Origin: Salipiger abyssi
Lineage (GTDB): Bacteria; Pseudomonadota; Alphaproteobacteria; Rhodobacterales; Rhodobacteraceae
NCBI RefSeq assembly: GCF_017311415.1
Contig: NZ_JAEKIS010000001.1
Coordinates: 310,001 to 374,000, forward strand
Length of the DNA: 64,000 nucleotides
Direction of reading: 5' to 3'
Part shown: positions 19,790 to 27,409 of the stretch, piece after piece
Layout: each line of letters starts with the position of its first letter
Position numbering within the stretch: position 1 is the stretch's first letter
Notes under the pieces: generated by a model
The model's database searches: none
What the model saw: only the letters and a program-made list of their open reading frames with translations
Told to the model about the DNA's origin: nothing
Program-made: the position numbers and the translations under genes

Positions 19790-21402
19790 TGCGCGTCTTC
19801 CTTGTCATCGAGCCAGCTGCGCAGGATCTCGACCGTCTCGCTCTTGCGCTCTTCGATCAGGTTGCGCAGCCGATCCACCGGGTCTTCCTCTGCGGGAGCA
19901 TCGAAATCGACCATGCCCATGCCGCCGAATCCCTCACCGCCGCCGAGCGACGGCAGGGGGGCGAAATCGTCCTCGTCGGGCGAGATCTCGCCCTCCAGCA
20001 CCTGTGCCGACATGTCGCCGCCGCCGGGCAGCGCCAGCGCCCCGCCCTCCGCCGCGCCGCGCGCCGGTGCGGTCAGGATCGGGCGTACCACGAAGAGCCC
20101 CAGGATCAGCGCCACCACCGCCAGAACGGCCATCTGGATCAGCGTCATCGGATCCAGCGGCATCGAGAACCAGCCGGGCGCCAGCGGGCCGGTGCCCGGC
20201 CCCTCGGGCCGCTCGAAGGGCAGCGAACGCAGGGTGATCTCGTCGCCACGCTCCTCCTCGAAACCGACGGCAGAGGCCACCAGATCGCGCAGCGCCGTCA
20301 GCTCTGCCTCGGGCAGCGGGACGAATGTCTGGGTGCCGTCCGCCGCCGTCTCGTAGCTGCCATTTACCAGAACGGCGACGGTCAGGCGCTTGATCGCCCC
20401 CGGCACGCGGGTGATTTCCCGCGTGGTTTCAGAGACTTCGTAGTTCACGCGCTCGCGGGTCTCGGCGCTCTGGCTCGACGAGCTGTCGCCGCCCCCGGCC
20501 TCGCCGTCGGGCAGATTGGAGGCGACGGTGACATCGCCGCCGCCGGTATCCTGCGAGGTGCTGCTCTGCTCCTCGGTATCGGTGGAGATCACCACGCGGC
20601 CCTCGGGATCGAACTGACGCTGGCGAATCGTCTCGCTCTCGGTGACCGTGTCGACGCTGACCTCGACCACCGCGTTGCCCAGCCCCACCCGCGCCTCGAC
20701 CAGCCGCTGCACCCGGTCGCGAAGCTGCGCCGCCTTGTCGTCGGCGGTGGGACCGGCGCCGGTCTCGTCCTCGGCACCGATCAGCCCGCCCTTGCCGTCG
20801 ATCACCGCCACATCCTCGGGCGTGAGCCCGGGCACGGCGGAGGCGACGAGATATTTCAGCGCCCGCGCCTGCTGTGGCGACAGCACTTCGCCGGTGGTGG
20901 TGACCGAGATCGAGGCCGAGGGCGTCACGTCGCGCTGGAATGGATTCGCCGAGGAATTGGCGATATGCACCCGCGCCGTGGCGATGTAGGGGCTGGCGAC
21001 GATGGTGCGCGCCAGCTCGCCCTCCTTCGCGCGCCAATAGGCGGCATCGAACATCTGCGAGGTGGTGCCGAATCCCGACAGCCCGTCGAGCAGCTCGTAG
21101 CCCTGGTTGGAATTGGCCGGCAGCCCCTCGCTCGCGAGCGTCATGCGCAGCGTGTCGCGCTCTGTCTCGGGCACGAAAATGGCGCCGCCTCGCACCTCGT
21201 AGGGCACGCCGCGCGCTTCCAGCGCCGAGACCACCTCGCCCGCGGCGCCATTCTCCAGCCCGGCGTAAAGCAGCGCCATCGACGGCGTCGAGGCCATGCG
21301 CCCCATCGCCAGCAGTGCCAACAGCACTGCCGTGGACGCGGCGATGACGATCACCCGGCGCCGCGCGCCGAGGCCCTCCCAGATATGCGCGATCTGCTGC
21401 AA
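19786..21402 (-). CDS. fliF: Flagellar MS-ring protein FliF
   Basis: The inner-membrane ring protein has a TM helix near 20-35, a YscJ/FliF domain with ring-building motifs (ALLYAGLENGAAGEVVSALEARGVPYEV, SNQGYELLD), ARVHIA and a second TM helix (about 450-470, IQMAVLAVVALILGLFVVRPIL). It ends with an acidic tail that would contact FliG. The 538 residues are a normal length. It heads the minus-strand fliF-fliH-fliN-fliP operon, and a CtrA-like site lies 55-69 bases upstream. Confidence 0.95.
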   Translation of the reverse strand: MQQIAHIWEGLGARRRVIVIAASTAVLLALLAMGRMASTPSMALLYAGLENGAAGEVVSALEARGVPYEVRGGAIFVPETERDTLRMTLASEGLPANSNQGYELLDGLSGFGTTSQMFDAAYWRAKEGELARTIVASPYIATARVHIANSSANPFQRDVTPSASISVTTTGEVLSPQQARALKYLVASAVPGLTPEDVAVIDGKGGLIGAEDETGAGPTADDKAAQLRDRVQRLVEARVGLGNAVVEVSVDTVTESETIRQRQFDPEGRVVISTDTEEQSSTSQDTGGGDVTVASNLPDGEAGGGDSSSSQSAETRERVNYEVSETTREITRVPGAIKRLTVAVLVNGSYETAADGTQTFVPLPEAELTALRDLVASAVGFEEERGDEITLRSLPFERPEGPGTGPLAPGWFSMPLDPMTLIQMAVLAVVALILGLFVVRPILTAPARGAAEGGALALPGGGDMSAQVLEGEISPDEDDFAPLPSLGGGEGFGGMGMVDFDAPAEEDPVDRLRNLIEERKSETVEILRSWLDDKEDAQ

Positions 21403-21456
21403 ACCAACCTCCGTTCCGACCTTCTGCTCGGTGAGGGCATCATTGGACGATCAGCC

Positions 21457-21471
21457 TTAACAATCGGTTAG
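21457..21471. promoter_or_regulatory. Putative CtrA binding site between fliF and fliL
   Basis: TTAACAATCGGTTAG matches the CtrA consensus TTAA-N7-TTAA at seven of eight defined bases. It sits in the 115-base divergent spacer, about 50 bases from either start codon. CtrA is known to control flagellar genes in Rhodobacteraceae. The match was found by eye and is a single site. Confidence 0.5.
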
Positions 21472-21517
21472 TCCCTGCACGGCTATAACGGGACAAGGTT
21501 GAAGAAGAGGCCTGCCC

Positions 21518-22051
21518 ATGAGCGATGCCACCGCAGACGCCCCCGAAGAGGAGGACGTTCCGCAGAAGAAATCCTCGAAACTGCCGCTGATCGTCGGGCT
21601 GGTTCTGGCGCTGGCGGGCGGTGGCGGCGGATTCTATGCGGCGTCCTCCGGACTGCTGCCCTTCGGCGGCGCCAAACCCGCCGGGGACGGCCATGGCGAT
21701 TCGCACGAGTCTGCCGGCGGCGGCGATCACGCCGCGCCGATGCCGGATGCCAACGCCGCCTTTGTCGAGCTGCCGCCGCTGGTCATTTCCATGGGCTCCA
21801 CTGCCAATCTGCACCACCTGCGGTTTCGCGCCAGCCTGGAGGTGCCGCCCGCCTATGCCGCCGATGTCACCACCTTGCAGCCGCGCATCATGGATGTGCT
21901 GAACACCTATCTGCGCGCGCTCGAACCCGCCGATATCGAGGCGCCGGGCGCGCTGATCAAGCTGCGCTCGCAGATCCTGCGACGACTCCAGCTCGTCGCC
22001 GGAGAGGGGCGCGTGCGCGACCTGCTGATCATGGAATTCGTCCTGAATTGA
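21518..22051 (+). CDS. fliL: Flagellar basal-body protein FliL
   Basis: The 177-residue protein has a cytoplasmic acidic start, one TM helix (KLPLIVGLVLALAGGGGGFYAA), a His/Gly-rich linker and a periplasmic FliL domain (FVELPPLVISMGS to RVRDLLIMEFVLN). FliL associates with stators and basal body and supports torque. It is first of three plus-strand genes, divergent from fliF, and followed 13 bases later by an unnamed protein gene. Confidence 0.93.
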   Translation: MSDATADAPEEEDVPQKKSSKLPLIVGLVLALAGGGGGFYAASSGLLPFGGAKPAGDGHGDSHESAGGGDHAAPMPDANAAFVELPPLVISMGSTANLHHLRFRASLEVPPAYAADVTTLQPRIMDVLNTYLRALEPADIEAPGALIKLRSQILRRLQLVAGEGRVRDLLIMEFVLN

Positions 22052-22064
22052 GAGGGAGACCGGA

Positions 22065-22424
22065 ATGGAGATGATAGCCGACATCCTGCTTGCCGCGGGC
22101 GCGCTGGGCGCCGGATTCTACTGTTTCGTCCTGTCCCGGCGCCTATCGAAATTCACCGATCTGGAAAACGGCGTCGGTGGGGCGGTGGCGGTGCTCTCGG
22201 CGCAGGTCGACGACCTGACCCGCACGCTCGACGCCGCGCAGAGCGCGGCAGGCGAGTCCTCTGAGGCGCTCGAATCGCGCACCCAGCGGGCGGAGGATGT
22301 CGCTAAGCGGCTCGAGCTGATGCTCGCCTCCATGCATGACCTGCCCGCCGCCGAAACGCCGGCCCCTGAGAAGGAGGCCGAACCGATGTTCTTCCGCCAT
22401 CCACGCAGCGGGGTTTCGGGATGA
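22065..22424 (+). CDS. Flagellar-cluster membrane-anchored coiled-coil protein, unknown
   Basis: I do not recognise a named family. The 119 residues contain one N-terminal TM helix (ADILLAAGALGAGFYCFVLS) followed by a helical, heptad-like region (about 30-90, with Leu/Ala spacing through LSAQVDDLTRTLDAAQ and RAEDVAKRLELMLASM). It ends in a Pro-rich tail with FFRHPRSGVSG. It is a single-span protein with a short cytoplasmic or periplasmic rod. It lies between fliL and a motE-like gene and its stop overlaps the motE start, so a role in motor or stator assembly is a fair guess only. Confidence 0.75.
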   Translation: MEMIADILLAAGALGAGFYCFVLSRRLSKFTDLENGVGGAVAVLSAQVDDLTRTLDAAQSAAGESSEALESRTQRAEDVAKRLELMLASMHDLPAAETPAPEKEAEPMFFRHPRSGVSG

Positions 22425-23041
22425 AGACGCTGTTCGGGAAATCCACCCGGCGCCGCAAAGGGCGGCGCGGCAAGGGCGTGCTGGCGGTGATCGGCGGGTT
22501 GCTCATCGCCTCGGCGGTGGCGCGGGTCGCGGTGCAGGCGAACGAGGCACTGGCGCTGGAAGAATCGGCCGCCGTGCCGGAACCCGCGCCTGCCGACGCC
22601 GCAGCCTCGGAGCTGCCCGGATGTGTGGCTGAGGAGGATATCGCGCCGATCCTCGCCGCCTTGCAGGCGCGCGAAGAGCGTGTTGCCAAGCGCGAGACGG
22701 ATATCCAGACGCGGATGCAGGCGCTGGCCGTCGCCGAAACGGAGATCGAGCGCAAGATGACCGCCATGGAAGAGGCGGAGCAGAAGCTGCGCGCGACCCT
22801 CGCCATGGCCGAAACCGCCGCCGAGGACGACGTGGCGCGGCTGACGCAGGTCTATGCGACGATGAAACCCAAGCAGGCGGCGGCGCTGTTCGAGGAGATG
22901 GATCCGGAATTCGCCGCCGGCTTCCTGGGCCGGATGCGGCCCGATGCGGCGGCGGCGATCATGGCCGGGCTCAGCCCGCAAAAGGCCTATACGATCAGCG
23001 TCATGCTGGCCGGGCGCAACGCCCGGGCGCCGAAGGAATAG
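22421..23041 (+). CDS. MotE-like flagellar motor protein
   Basis: The 206-residue protein has a basic start, one TM helix (about 20-34), a long coiled coil (LQAREERVAKRETDIQTRMQ and on to about 140) and a C-terminal MgtE-N-like domain (YATMKPKQAAALFEEMDPEFAAGFLGRMRPDAAAAIMAGL). This matches MotE, which in rhizobia is a periplasmic chaperone for MotC. Overlap of four bases with the preceding gene and position after fliL support a motility role. Confidence 0.85.
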   Translation: MKTLFGKSTRRRKGRRGKGVLAVIGGLLIASAVARVAVQANEALALEESAAVPEPAPADAAASELPGCVAEEDIAPILAALQAREERVAKRETDIQTRMQALAVAETEIERKMTAMEEAEQKLRATLAMAETAAEDDVARLTQVYATMKPKQAAALFEEMDPEFAAGFLGRMRPDAAAAIMAGLSPQKAYTISVMLAGRNARAPKE

Positions 23042-23057
23042 CGCCCGGGCCGGGCTG

Positions 23058-23483
23058 TCAGCCGACGCGCGAGGCAAAAGCCTCGATCTGTGCCGCCGGC
23101 AGCGCACCCGATTGCCGACCGGACTCGCGCCCGCCGGCGAAACCGATCAGCGTCGGGATCCCCCGGATCCCGAAGGAGGCGGACGCCTGCGGGTGCATCT
23201 CCGTGTTCACCTTCACCAGCCGCGCCTTGCCCTTGAGCGAGGCAGCGGCCTTGGAAAACTCAGGCGCCATCATCCTGCAAGGACCGCACCAGGGCGGCCA
23301 GAAATCCACCACCAGCGGCATCTCATCGGTGCGAATCGCCTTTGCCAGCGTCGCCGCGTCCAGTTCCCGGGCCTTGCCCTCGACCAGTGCCGCGCCACAG
23401 GTGCCGCATTTCGGCCCGGCGCCCAGCCGGTCCTGCGGCACGCGGTTCGTCTGACCGCACTCGAAACAGACCATTTTGACCAT
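23058..23483 (-). CDS. trxC: Thioredoxin 2 (TrxC) with N-terminal zinc finger
   Basis: The 141-residue cytoplasmic oxidoreductase has two N-terminal CxxC pairs (CFEC at 6-9 and CGTC at 26-29) that bind zinc, and a thioredoxin domain with active site WCGPC (Cys66, Cys69) and GIRGIPTLIGF. The residue before the active-site Trp is Pro-Pro rather than the usual Ala-Pro. TrxC is usually linked to oxidative stress in enterics; no such operator is visible here. It is convergent with motE, 16 bases apart. Confidence 0.94.
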   Translation of the reverse strand: MVKMVCFECGQTNRVPQDRLGAGPKCGTCGAALVEGKARELDAATLAKAIRTDEMPLVVDFWPPWCGPCRMMAPEFSKAAASLKGKARLVKVNTEMHPQASASFGIRGIPTLIGFAGGRESGRQSGALPAAQIEAFASRVG

Positions 23484-23629
23484 CGTCAGGTTCTCTTCTT
23501 TAATATTCCGTTTTTATTATATGTGTCTCGCACGCCATCGTGACAATCCCCTTTGGAAACTCTTCATTGATTTCGCGTTGGTAGTGAAGAAAATGAAAAA
23601 GCTGTCACAAGAGAATTCGAGCCATACCC

Positions 23630-24190
23630 ATGATCACCCGCCGCAAATTTGTCGCCAGCGCCATGGCCGGCACCGCCCTTGCCGCCGCCGCGCCAGCCCG
23701 CGCATTCGAAGTAGATCCGAAATTCCGCCCGCAACAGGTGCGGATCAAGACCGATCTCACCCCCGGTCAGATCCTGATCCTGCCCCGCGCGCATTTCCTT
23801 TACTATGTGGCCGAGCCCGGCCGCGCGATCCGCTACGGCGTCGGCGTCGGCAAAGCCGGTCTGGAATTCACCGGCGATGCGGTCATCCAGGTCAAGAAGG
23901 AATGGCCCACCTGGCGCCCGACGCAAGAGATGATCGAACGCGACCCCGGCGCTTATGGCAAGTTCAAAGACAATGATTACGTGCAGCCCGGCGGCCCTGG
24001 AAACCCGCTCGGCGCCCGCGCGCTCTACCTCTTCCAGAACGGTCGCGACACGTTCTTCCGCATCCACGGCACCACCGCGCCGGAATCCATCGGCAGGTCG
24101 GTTTCAAACGGCTGTATCCGCATGCTGAACGAACACGTTATCGACCTCTACAACCGCGTGCCACTTGGCACCCCGGTTACCGTGATCTGA
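23630..24190 (+). CDS. L,D-transpeptidase (YkuD family), Tat-type export signal
   Basis: This predicted periplasmic cell-wall enzyme makes 3-3 peptidoglycan cross-links or attaches lipoproteins. The 186-residue precursor starts MITRRKFVASAMAG, a twin-arginine-like signal ending near APARA. The YkuD catalytic motif is intact, HGTTAPESIGRSVSNGCIRM, with H146 and C162. The spacer from trxC (23484-23629) is unusually AT-rich and probably holds promoters for both divergent genes; no operator was recognised. Confidence 0.92.
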   Translation: MITRRKFVASAMAGTALAAAAPARAFEVDPKFRPQQVRIKTDLTPGQILILPRAHFLYYVAEPGRAIRYGVGVGKAGLEFTGDAVIQVKKEWPTWRPTQEMIERDPGAYGKFKDNDYVQPGGPGNPLGARALYLFQNGRDTFFRIHGTTAPESIGRSVSNGCIRMLNEHVIDLYNRVPLGTPVTVI

Positions 24191-24362
24191 TCCCGGAGGC
24201 GTCAACGGGGCGGCGGCGAACCGCCTCGTCGGAAAATGGCAGAAAATACCCCTTAATCGCTTTGGATAAGCCCGCAACCCGCCACAATCCGGACAGAATC
24301 CGCAGCAATTAATTCTTTAGAAAGACTTGCAGCGTAGTTCGGAAGACGAACGGAGGGACATA

Positions 24363-24575
24363 ATGGCGACGGTATCGATACTGATGGGCAGTTTTCTGGG
24401 CTTTTTCGGCGCAATCGCTGCTTGGCTCTTCTTCGACGTTTCGCTGTTGTCGGCGGTGTCCCTGTACTTTGCCACGGCGGTCGGCTTCGGCCTGCTTCCA
24501 GTCCTGTCCTGCGCTCTGCGCAACAGCGGCAATGGCAGCGGCCCCCATGGCGTCCCGGTCGGCGCCGGGCGCTGA
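24363..24575 (+). CDS. Small two-helix membrane protein, unknown
   Basis: The 70-residue protein has two hydrophobic segments (ILMGSFLGFFGAIAAWLFF and AVSLYFATAVGFGLLPVLSCAL) and a Gly/Pro-rich tail. The ATG at 24363 has a near-perfect GGAGGG five bases upstream, the main argument that it is real. No family is recognised. A strong bidirectional terminator follows 27 bases after its stop. Confidence 0.6.
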   Translation: MATVSILMGSFLGFFGAIAAWLFFDVSLLSAVSLYFATAVGFGLLPVLSCALRNSGNGSGPHGVPVGAGR

Positions 24576-24601
24576 CCGCACCGATTTTCGGCTGCAATGC
24601 A

Positions 24602-24630
24602 AAACGGCCCGCCTCATCGGCGGGCCGTTT
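24602..24630. terminator. Bidirectional terminator
   Basis: A 12-bp perfect stem (AAACGGCCCGCC, loop TCATC, complement) has T-rich sequence on the plus side (TTTGCGTTTG) and TTTTGC on the minus side. It serves the 70-residue membrane protein gene and the convergent 60-residue gene. Confidence 0.85.
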
Positions 24631-24658
24631 GCGTTTGCGGACAGTGCCGCGCGGGCGG

Positions 24659-24841
24659 TCAGGCCTGCAATGGGCCACGCTTGCTGCGGATCGATGCCTG
24701 AATCGCCCGCCAGTCGCGCGCCTCATCGGTCTGCCCCGCCTCTTCCTTTTCCCGTGCACGCTGCGCCGCCTCGGCCTCGGCACGGCTGCCGAGGCTACGA
24801 TAAAGCGCCTGTGCGTAGTGAGAAACCTGCATCGCGTTCAT
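24659..24841 (-). CDS. Small conserved-looking soluble protein, unknown
   Basis: The 60-residue protein (starts MNAMQVSHYAQALYRSLG, ends ASIRSKRGPLQA) is strongly charged and helical, with EAEAAQRAREKEEAG then DWRAIQASI. Its ATG at 24841 has GGGAGGA seven bases upstream. I recall short proteins of this pattern in other roseobacters, with a helix, an Ala/Glu-rich stretch, and W-R-I near the end followed by RGP, but the function is unknown. The open frame to 25120 is an extension over the rpsT promoter. Confidence 0.7.
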   Translation of the reverse strand: MNAMQVSHYAQALYRSLGSRAEAEAAQRAREKEEAGQTDEARDWRAIQASIRSKRGPLQA

Positions 24842-24946
24842 GTCTGAATCCTCCCTTTCAGTCAGAACAAGCCGTCGCCCGCAACCGGGCGAGGGCCTCG
24901 ACCCTAACTCAAAACCGGGCATTTTCCCACCTCCGGGCGGAAAGAC

Positions 24947-24975
24947 TTTGCATTTCCGTGAAATCCGGCTATGAA
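24947..24975 (+). promoter_or_regulatory. Putative sigma-70 promoter of rpsT
   Basis: TTTGCA (24947-24952) and TATGAA (24970-24975) are separated by 17 bases. This places a transcription start near 24982 and a leader of about 115 bases before rpsT. The rest of the 256-base spacer is GC-rich with no ORF of note. Confidence 0.5.
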
Positions 24976-25097
24976 GCGCGCCGATATGCGCGTGATGCCC
25001 GCTCAGGCAAGATTCGGTCCGGCGACAACAGCCCGGGTCTGAGCTGTATTGCGCAACCGATACCACAGACCCGAAACACAAACAGGACTGACTCATC

Positions 25098-25361
25098 ATG
25101 GCAAATTCGCCCCAGGCCAAAAAACGCGCCGTTCAGAACGCAACCCGCTTTGCGATCAACAAGGCGCGCAGGTCGCGCATCCGCACGCATCTCCGCAAAG
25201 TCGAAGAGGCTATCGCCTCGGGTGACAAGGAAGCCGCACAGGCCGCTCTGCGAGCCGCTCAACCGGAGCTGATGCGCGGCGTGACAAAGGGCGTTTTTCA
25301 CAAAAATACGGCATCGCGCAAAATGTCCCGCCTTGCCTCGCGCGTGAAGGCGCTCGACTGA
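25098..25361 (+). CDS. rpsT: 30S ribosomal protein S20
   Basis: The 87-residue basic protein ([20 protein letters not shown] start, then [19 protein letters not shown], and the end [19 protein letters not shown]) is S20, which binds 16S rRNA at the 5' and 3' minor domains. Its position directly before the dnaA region is standard in this family. A strong terminator follows 31 bases after the stop. Confidence 0.98.
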   Translation: MANSPQAKKRAVQNATRFAINKARRSRIRTHLRKVEEAIASGDKEAAQAALRAAQPELMRGVTKGVFHKNTASRKMSRLASRVKALD

Positions 25362-25392
25362 AAAGCCACATCGCGAAAAAAATGAATCCGAG

Positions 25393-25422
25393 AAAGGCAC
25401 CACACTCCGTGGTGCCTTTTTT
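25393..25422 (+). terminator. rpsT intrinsic terminator
   Basis: An 11-bp stem (AAAGGCACCAC, loop ACTCC, GTGGTGCCTTT) is followed by TTTCTTTT on the plus strand. Confidence 0.92.
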
Positions 25423-25860
25423 CTTTTCAGACACCCTATCTTGAGGTGCGCGGGCTGAGAGAGATTCTTTTCTCGGAATCCTTGGAGTCAAGTTTGAAGT
25501 TCAGTTGCCGGCCTTCACACGGAGTTGCTAACTTCACCGAGCGAGTCACATTGCTTGGGGGGACAGGCAAGCGGGGCAGGACACATATTTTGTGGACCGT
25601 TTCCCGCGGCTTCGGTGGTCTGCTGCACCAGCTGCCGAAACAGGGCGTTTGCCCTGCCAGTCCATTGTTCGAAATGCGCGGGTCGCGTCAAGGGTCTCTT
25701 CGGAATGGGATGTCCGAAGGCTGTCTTGGGCGTTGCCTGTAACGAGAGTGCGCGGAAATCTCCGCCATCTTCACTCATGCCGCTGCGGCATGAGGCGCAT
25801 TCGCTGTTCCCGGGCACTGTGCCTCAACTGGGTAGCCGGAGCTTCCGGTGCTCAGGAACG
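25423..25860. other. rpsT-dnaA spacer without a recognisable gene
   Basis: This is the only stretch above 300 bases without a gene. Short open frames exist on both strands but none has a convincing ribosome site or familiar product. I find no match or one-mismatch match to the DnaA box TTATNCACA. One compact palindrome (CATGCCGC-T-GCGGCATG, within 25774-25794) and one short AT-rich dyad (CACATATTTTGTGG, near 25579) are visible. It most likely carries the dnaA promoter and leader. Whether it is part of the origin cannot be decided by eye. Confidence 0.5.
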
Positions 25861-25884
25861 ATGACGAAAGAACATGGCAGATAG
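25861..25884 (+). other. Seven-codon upstream ORF repeating the dnaA start
   Basis: ATGACGAAAGAACATGGC continues to TAG and encodes MTKEHGR. The bases closely repeat the dnaA start ATGACGAAGGAACAATGGG 42 bases downstream, in the same frame, with a stop codon between. It could be a leader peptide, a relic of a short tandem duplication, or an abandoned dnaA start. Confidence 0.45.
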
Positions 25885-25902
25885 GCTTCGGAGCGGGGAC
25901 AG

Positions 25903-27255
25903 ATGACGAAGGAACAATGGGGCGCGTTGCAGGATCAGTTGAGCAGCACGATCGGGGAAAACAACTACAAGACCTGGATCAAACCCATCGAATTTAGCGG
26001 AATCGAGCCGGGAGGCGTGGCGGTCTTCAACGTGCCGACCAACTTCATCGGCAGCTACGTGTCGCAGAATTTCGGCGATCTGCTGCTCGCGAAACTGTCG
26101 ATGATGGATTCCGACGTGCGCCGCCTGAAATTCCAGGTCGCCAACGTGGATTCCCGCCCGGCGCAGTCGCGTCCCGCTCCGCCCGCGGCCCCGACGCCGG
26201 CGTCGAACGACCTCCTGCCAGGCGCCCCGCTGGATGCCCGCTTCACCTTCGACAGCTTCATTGTCGGCAAACCCAACGAGCTCGCCCATGCGGCGGCAAA
26301 GCGCGTCGGTGAGGGCGGCCAGGTCACCTTCAACCCGCTTTTCCTCTATGGCGGCGTCGGTCTCGGCAAGACCCACCTGATGCATGCCATCGCCTGGGAG
26401 CTGCGCACGCACCGCCCCGACCTGAACGTGCTCTACCTCTCCGCCGAGCAGTTCATGTACCGCTTCGTCCAGGCCCTGCGCGAACGCCGCATGATGGATT
26501 TCAAGGAGCTGTTCCGCTCGGTCGACGTGCTCATGGTCGACGACGTCCAGTTCATCGCCGGCAAGGACAGCACCCAGGAAGAGTTCTTCCACACGTTCAA
26601 CGCGCTGGTCGACCAGAACAAGCAGATCATCATCTCGGCAGACCGCGCCCCCGACGAGATCAAGGATCTGGAGAACCGTATCCGCAGCCGTCTGCAATCG
26701 GGTCTCGTGGTCGATCTGCACCCCACCGATTACGAGCTGCGCCTCGGCATCCTGCAATCCAAGGTGCAGAACTACCGCGAGCAATACCCCTCGCTGCAAC
26801 TCGATGACGGCATCCTGGAATTCCTCGCGCACCGCATCTCGACCAATGTCCGCGTACTCGAGGGCGCACTGACCCGGCTCTTCGCCTTTGCCTCGCTGGT
26901 CGGCCAGCCGATCACCATGGAGCTGACGCAGGACTGCCTCTCCGACGTGCTGCGCGCCTCGGACCGCAAGATCTCCATCGAGGAGATCCAGCGCAAGGTG
27001 GCCGAGCACTATCATATCCGCCTCTCCGATCTCATCGGCCCCAAGCGGGTGCGCAACTTTGCCCGTCCGCGCCAGGTGGCGATGTATCTTTGCAAGCAGC
27101 TCACCGCGCGCTCGCTGCCCGAGATTGGCCGCCGTTTCGGCGGGCGCGACCACACCACCGTGATGCACGGGGTGAAGCGCATCGAAGAGCTGCGCAGCCA
27201 GGACAGCCAGATCGCCGACGATATAGAATTGCTGCGTCGGGCGCTCGAAGCCTGA
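25903..27255 (+). CDS. dnaA: Chromosomal replication initiator DnaA
   Basis: The AAA+ initiator binds DnaA boxes and opens the origin. The 450 residues have domain I (about 1-75), a short Pro/Ala-rich domain II (about 84-110), an AAA+ domain with Walker [10 protein letters not shown] (150-158) and Walker B MVDDVQ (211-216), and a C-terminal DNA-binding domain with the signature [10 protein letters not shown] (414-423). The ATG at 25903 gives the usual MTKEQW start; GGAG lies nine bases upstream. The order rpsT-dnaA-dnaN-recF-gyrB is the conserved arrangement. Confidence 0.98.
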   Translation: MTKEQWGALQDQLSSTIGENNYKTWIKPIEFSGIEPGGVAVFNVPTNFIGSYVSQNFGDLLLAKLSMMDSDVRRLKFQVANVDSRPAQSRPAPPAAPTPASNDLLPGAPLDARFTFDSFIVGKPNELAHAAAKRVGEGGQVTFNPLFLYGGVGLGKTHLMHAIAWELRTHRPDLNVLYLSAEQFMYRFVQALRERRMMDFKELFRSVDVLMVDDVQFIAGKDSTQEEFFHTFNALVDQNKQIIISADRAPDEIKDLENRIRSRLQSGLVVDLHPTDYELRLGILQSKVQNYREQYPSLQLDDGILEFLAHRISTNVRVLEGALTRLFAFASLVGQPITMELTQDCLSDVLRASDRKISIEEIQRKVAEHYHIRLSDLIGPKRVRNFARPRQVAMYLCKQLTARSLPEIGRRFGGRDHTTVMHGVKRIEELRSQDSQIADDIELLRRALEA

Positions 27256-27409
27256 GTCTCTCTCACAACAATTCCGGTCGGGGCCGCCGCTGCGCGGCCC
27301 CATGGCCTTGACGCTGCCGGAAAACCGTCGGATCAATCGCTGAAACAGGGTTGGAGCAGCCGGGCCGAGGCGCTACGGTGCGCCTCCGGCACGGCGGAGG
27401 GATAGGGTG

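Noticed and set aside
25446-25884. Several short ORFs in the rpsT-dnaA spacer
   Set aside because: Mutually overlapping on both strands, no ribosome sites, no recognisable protein; only the MTKEHGR uORF was kept as an observation.
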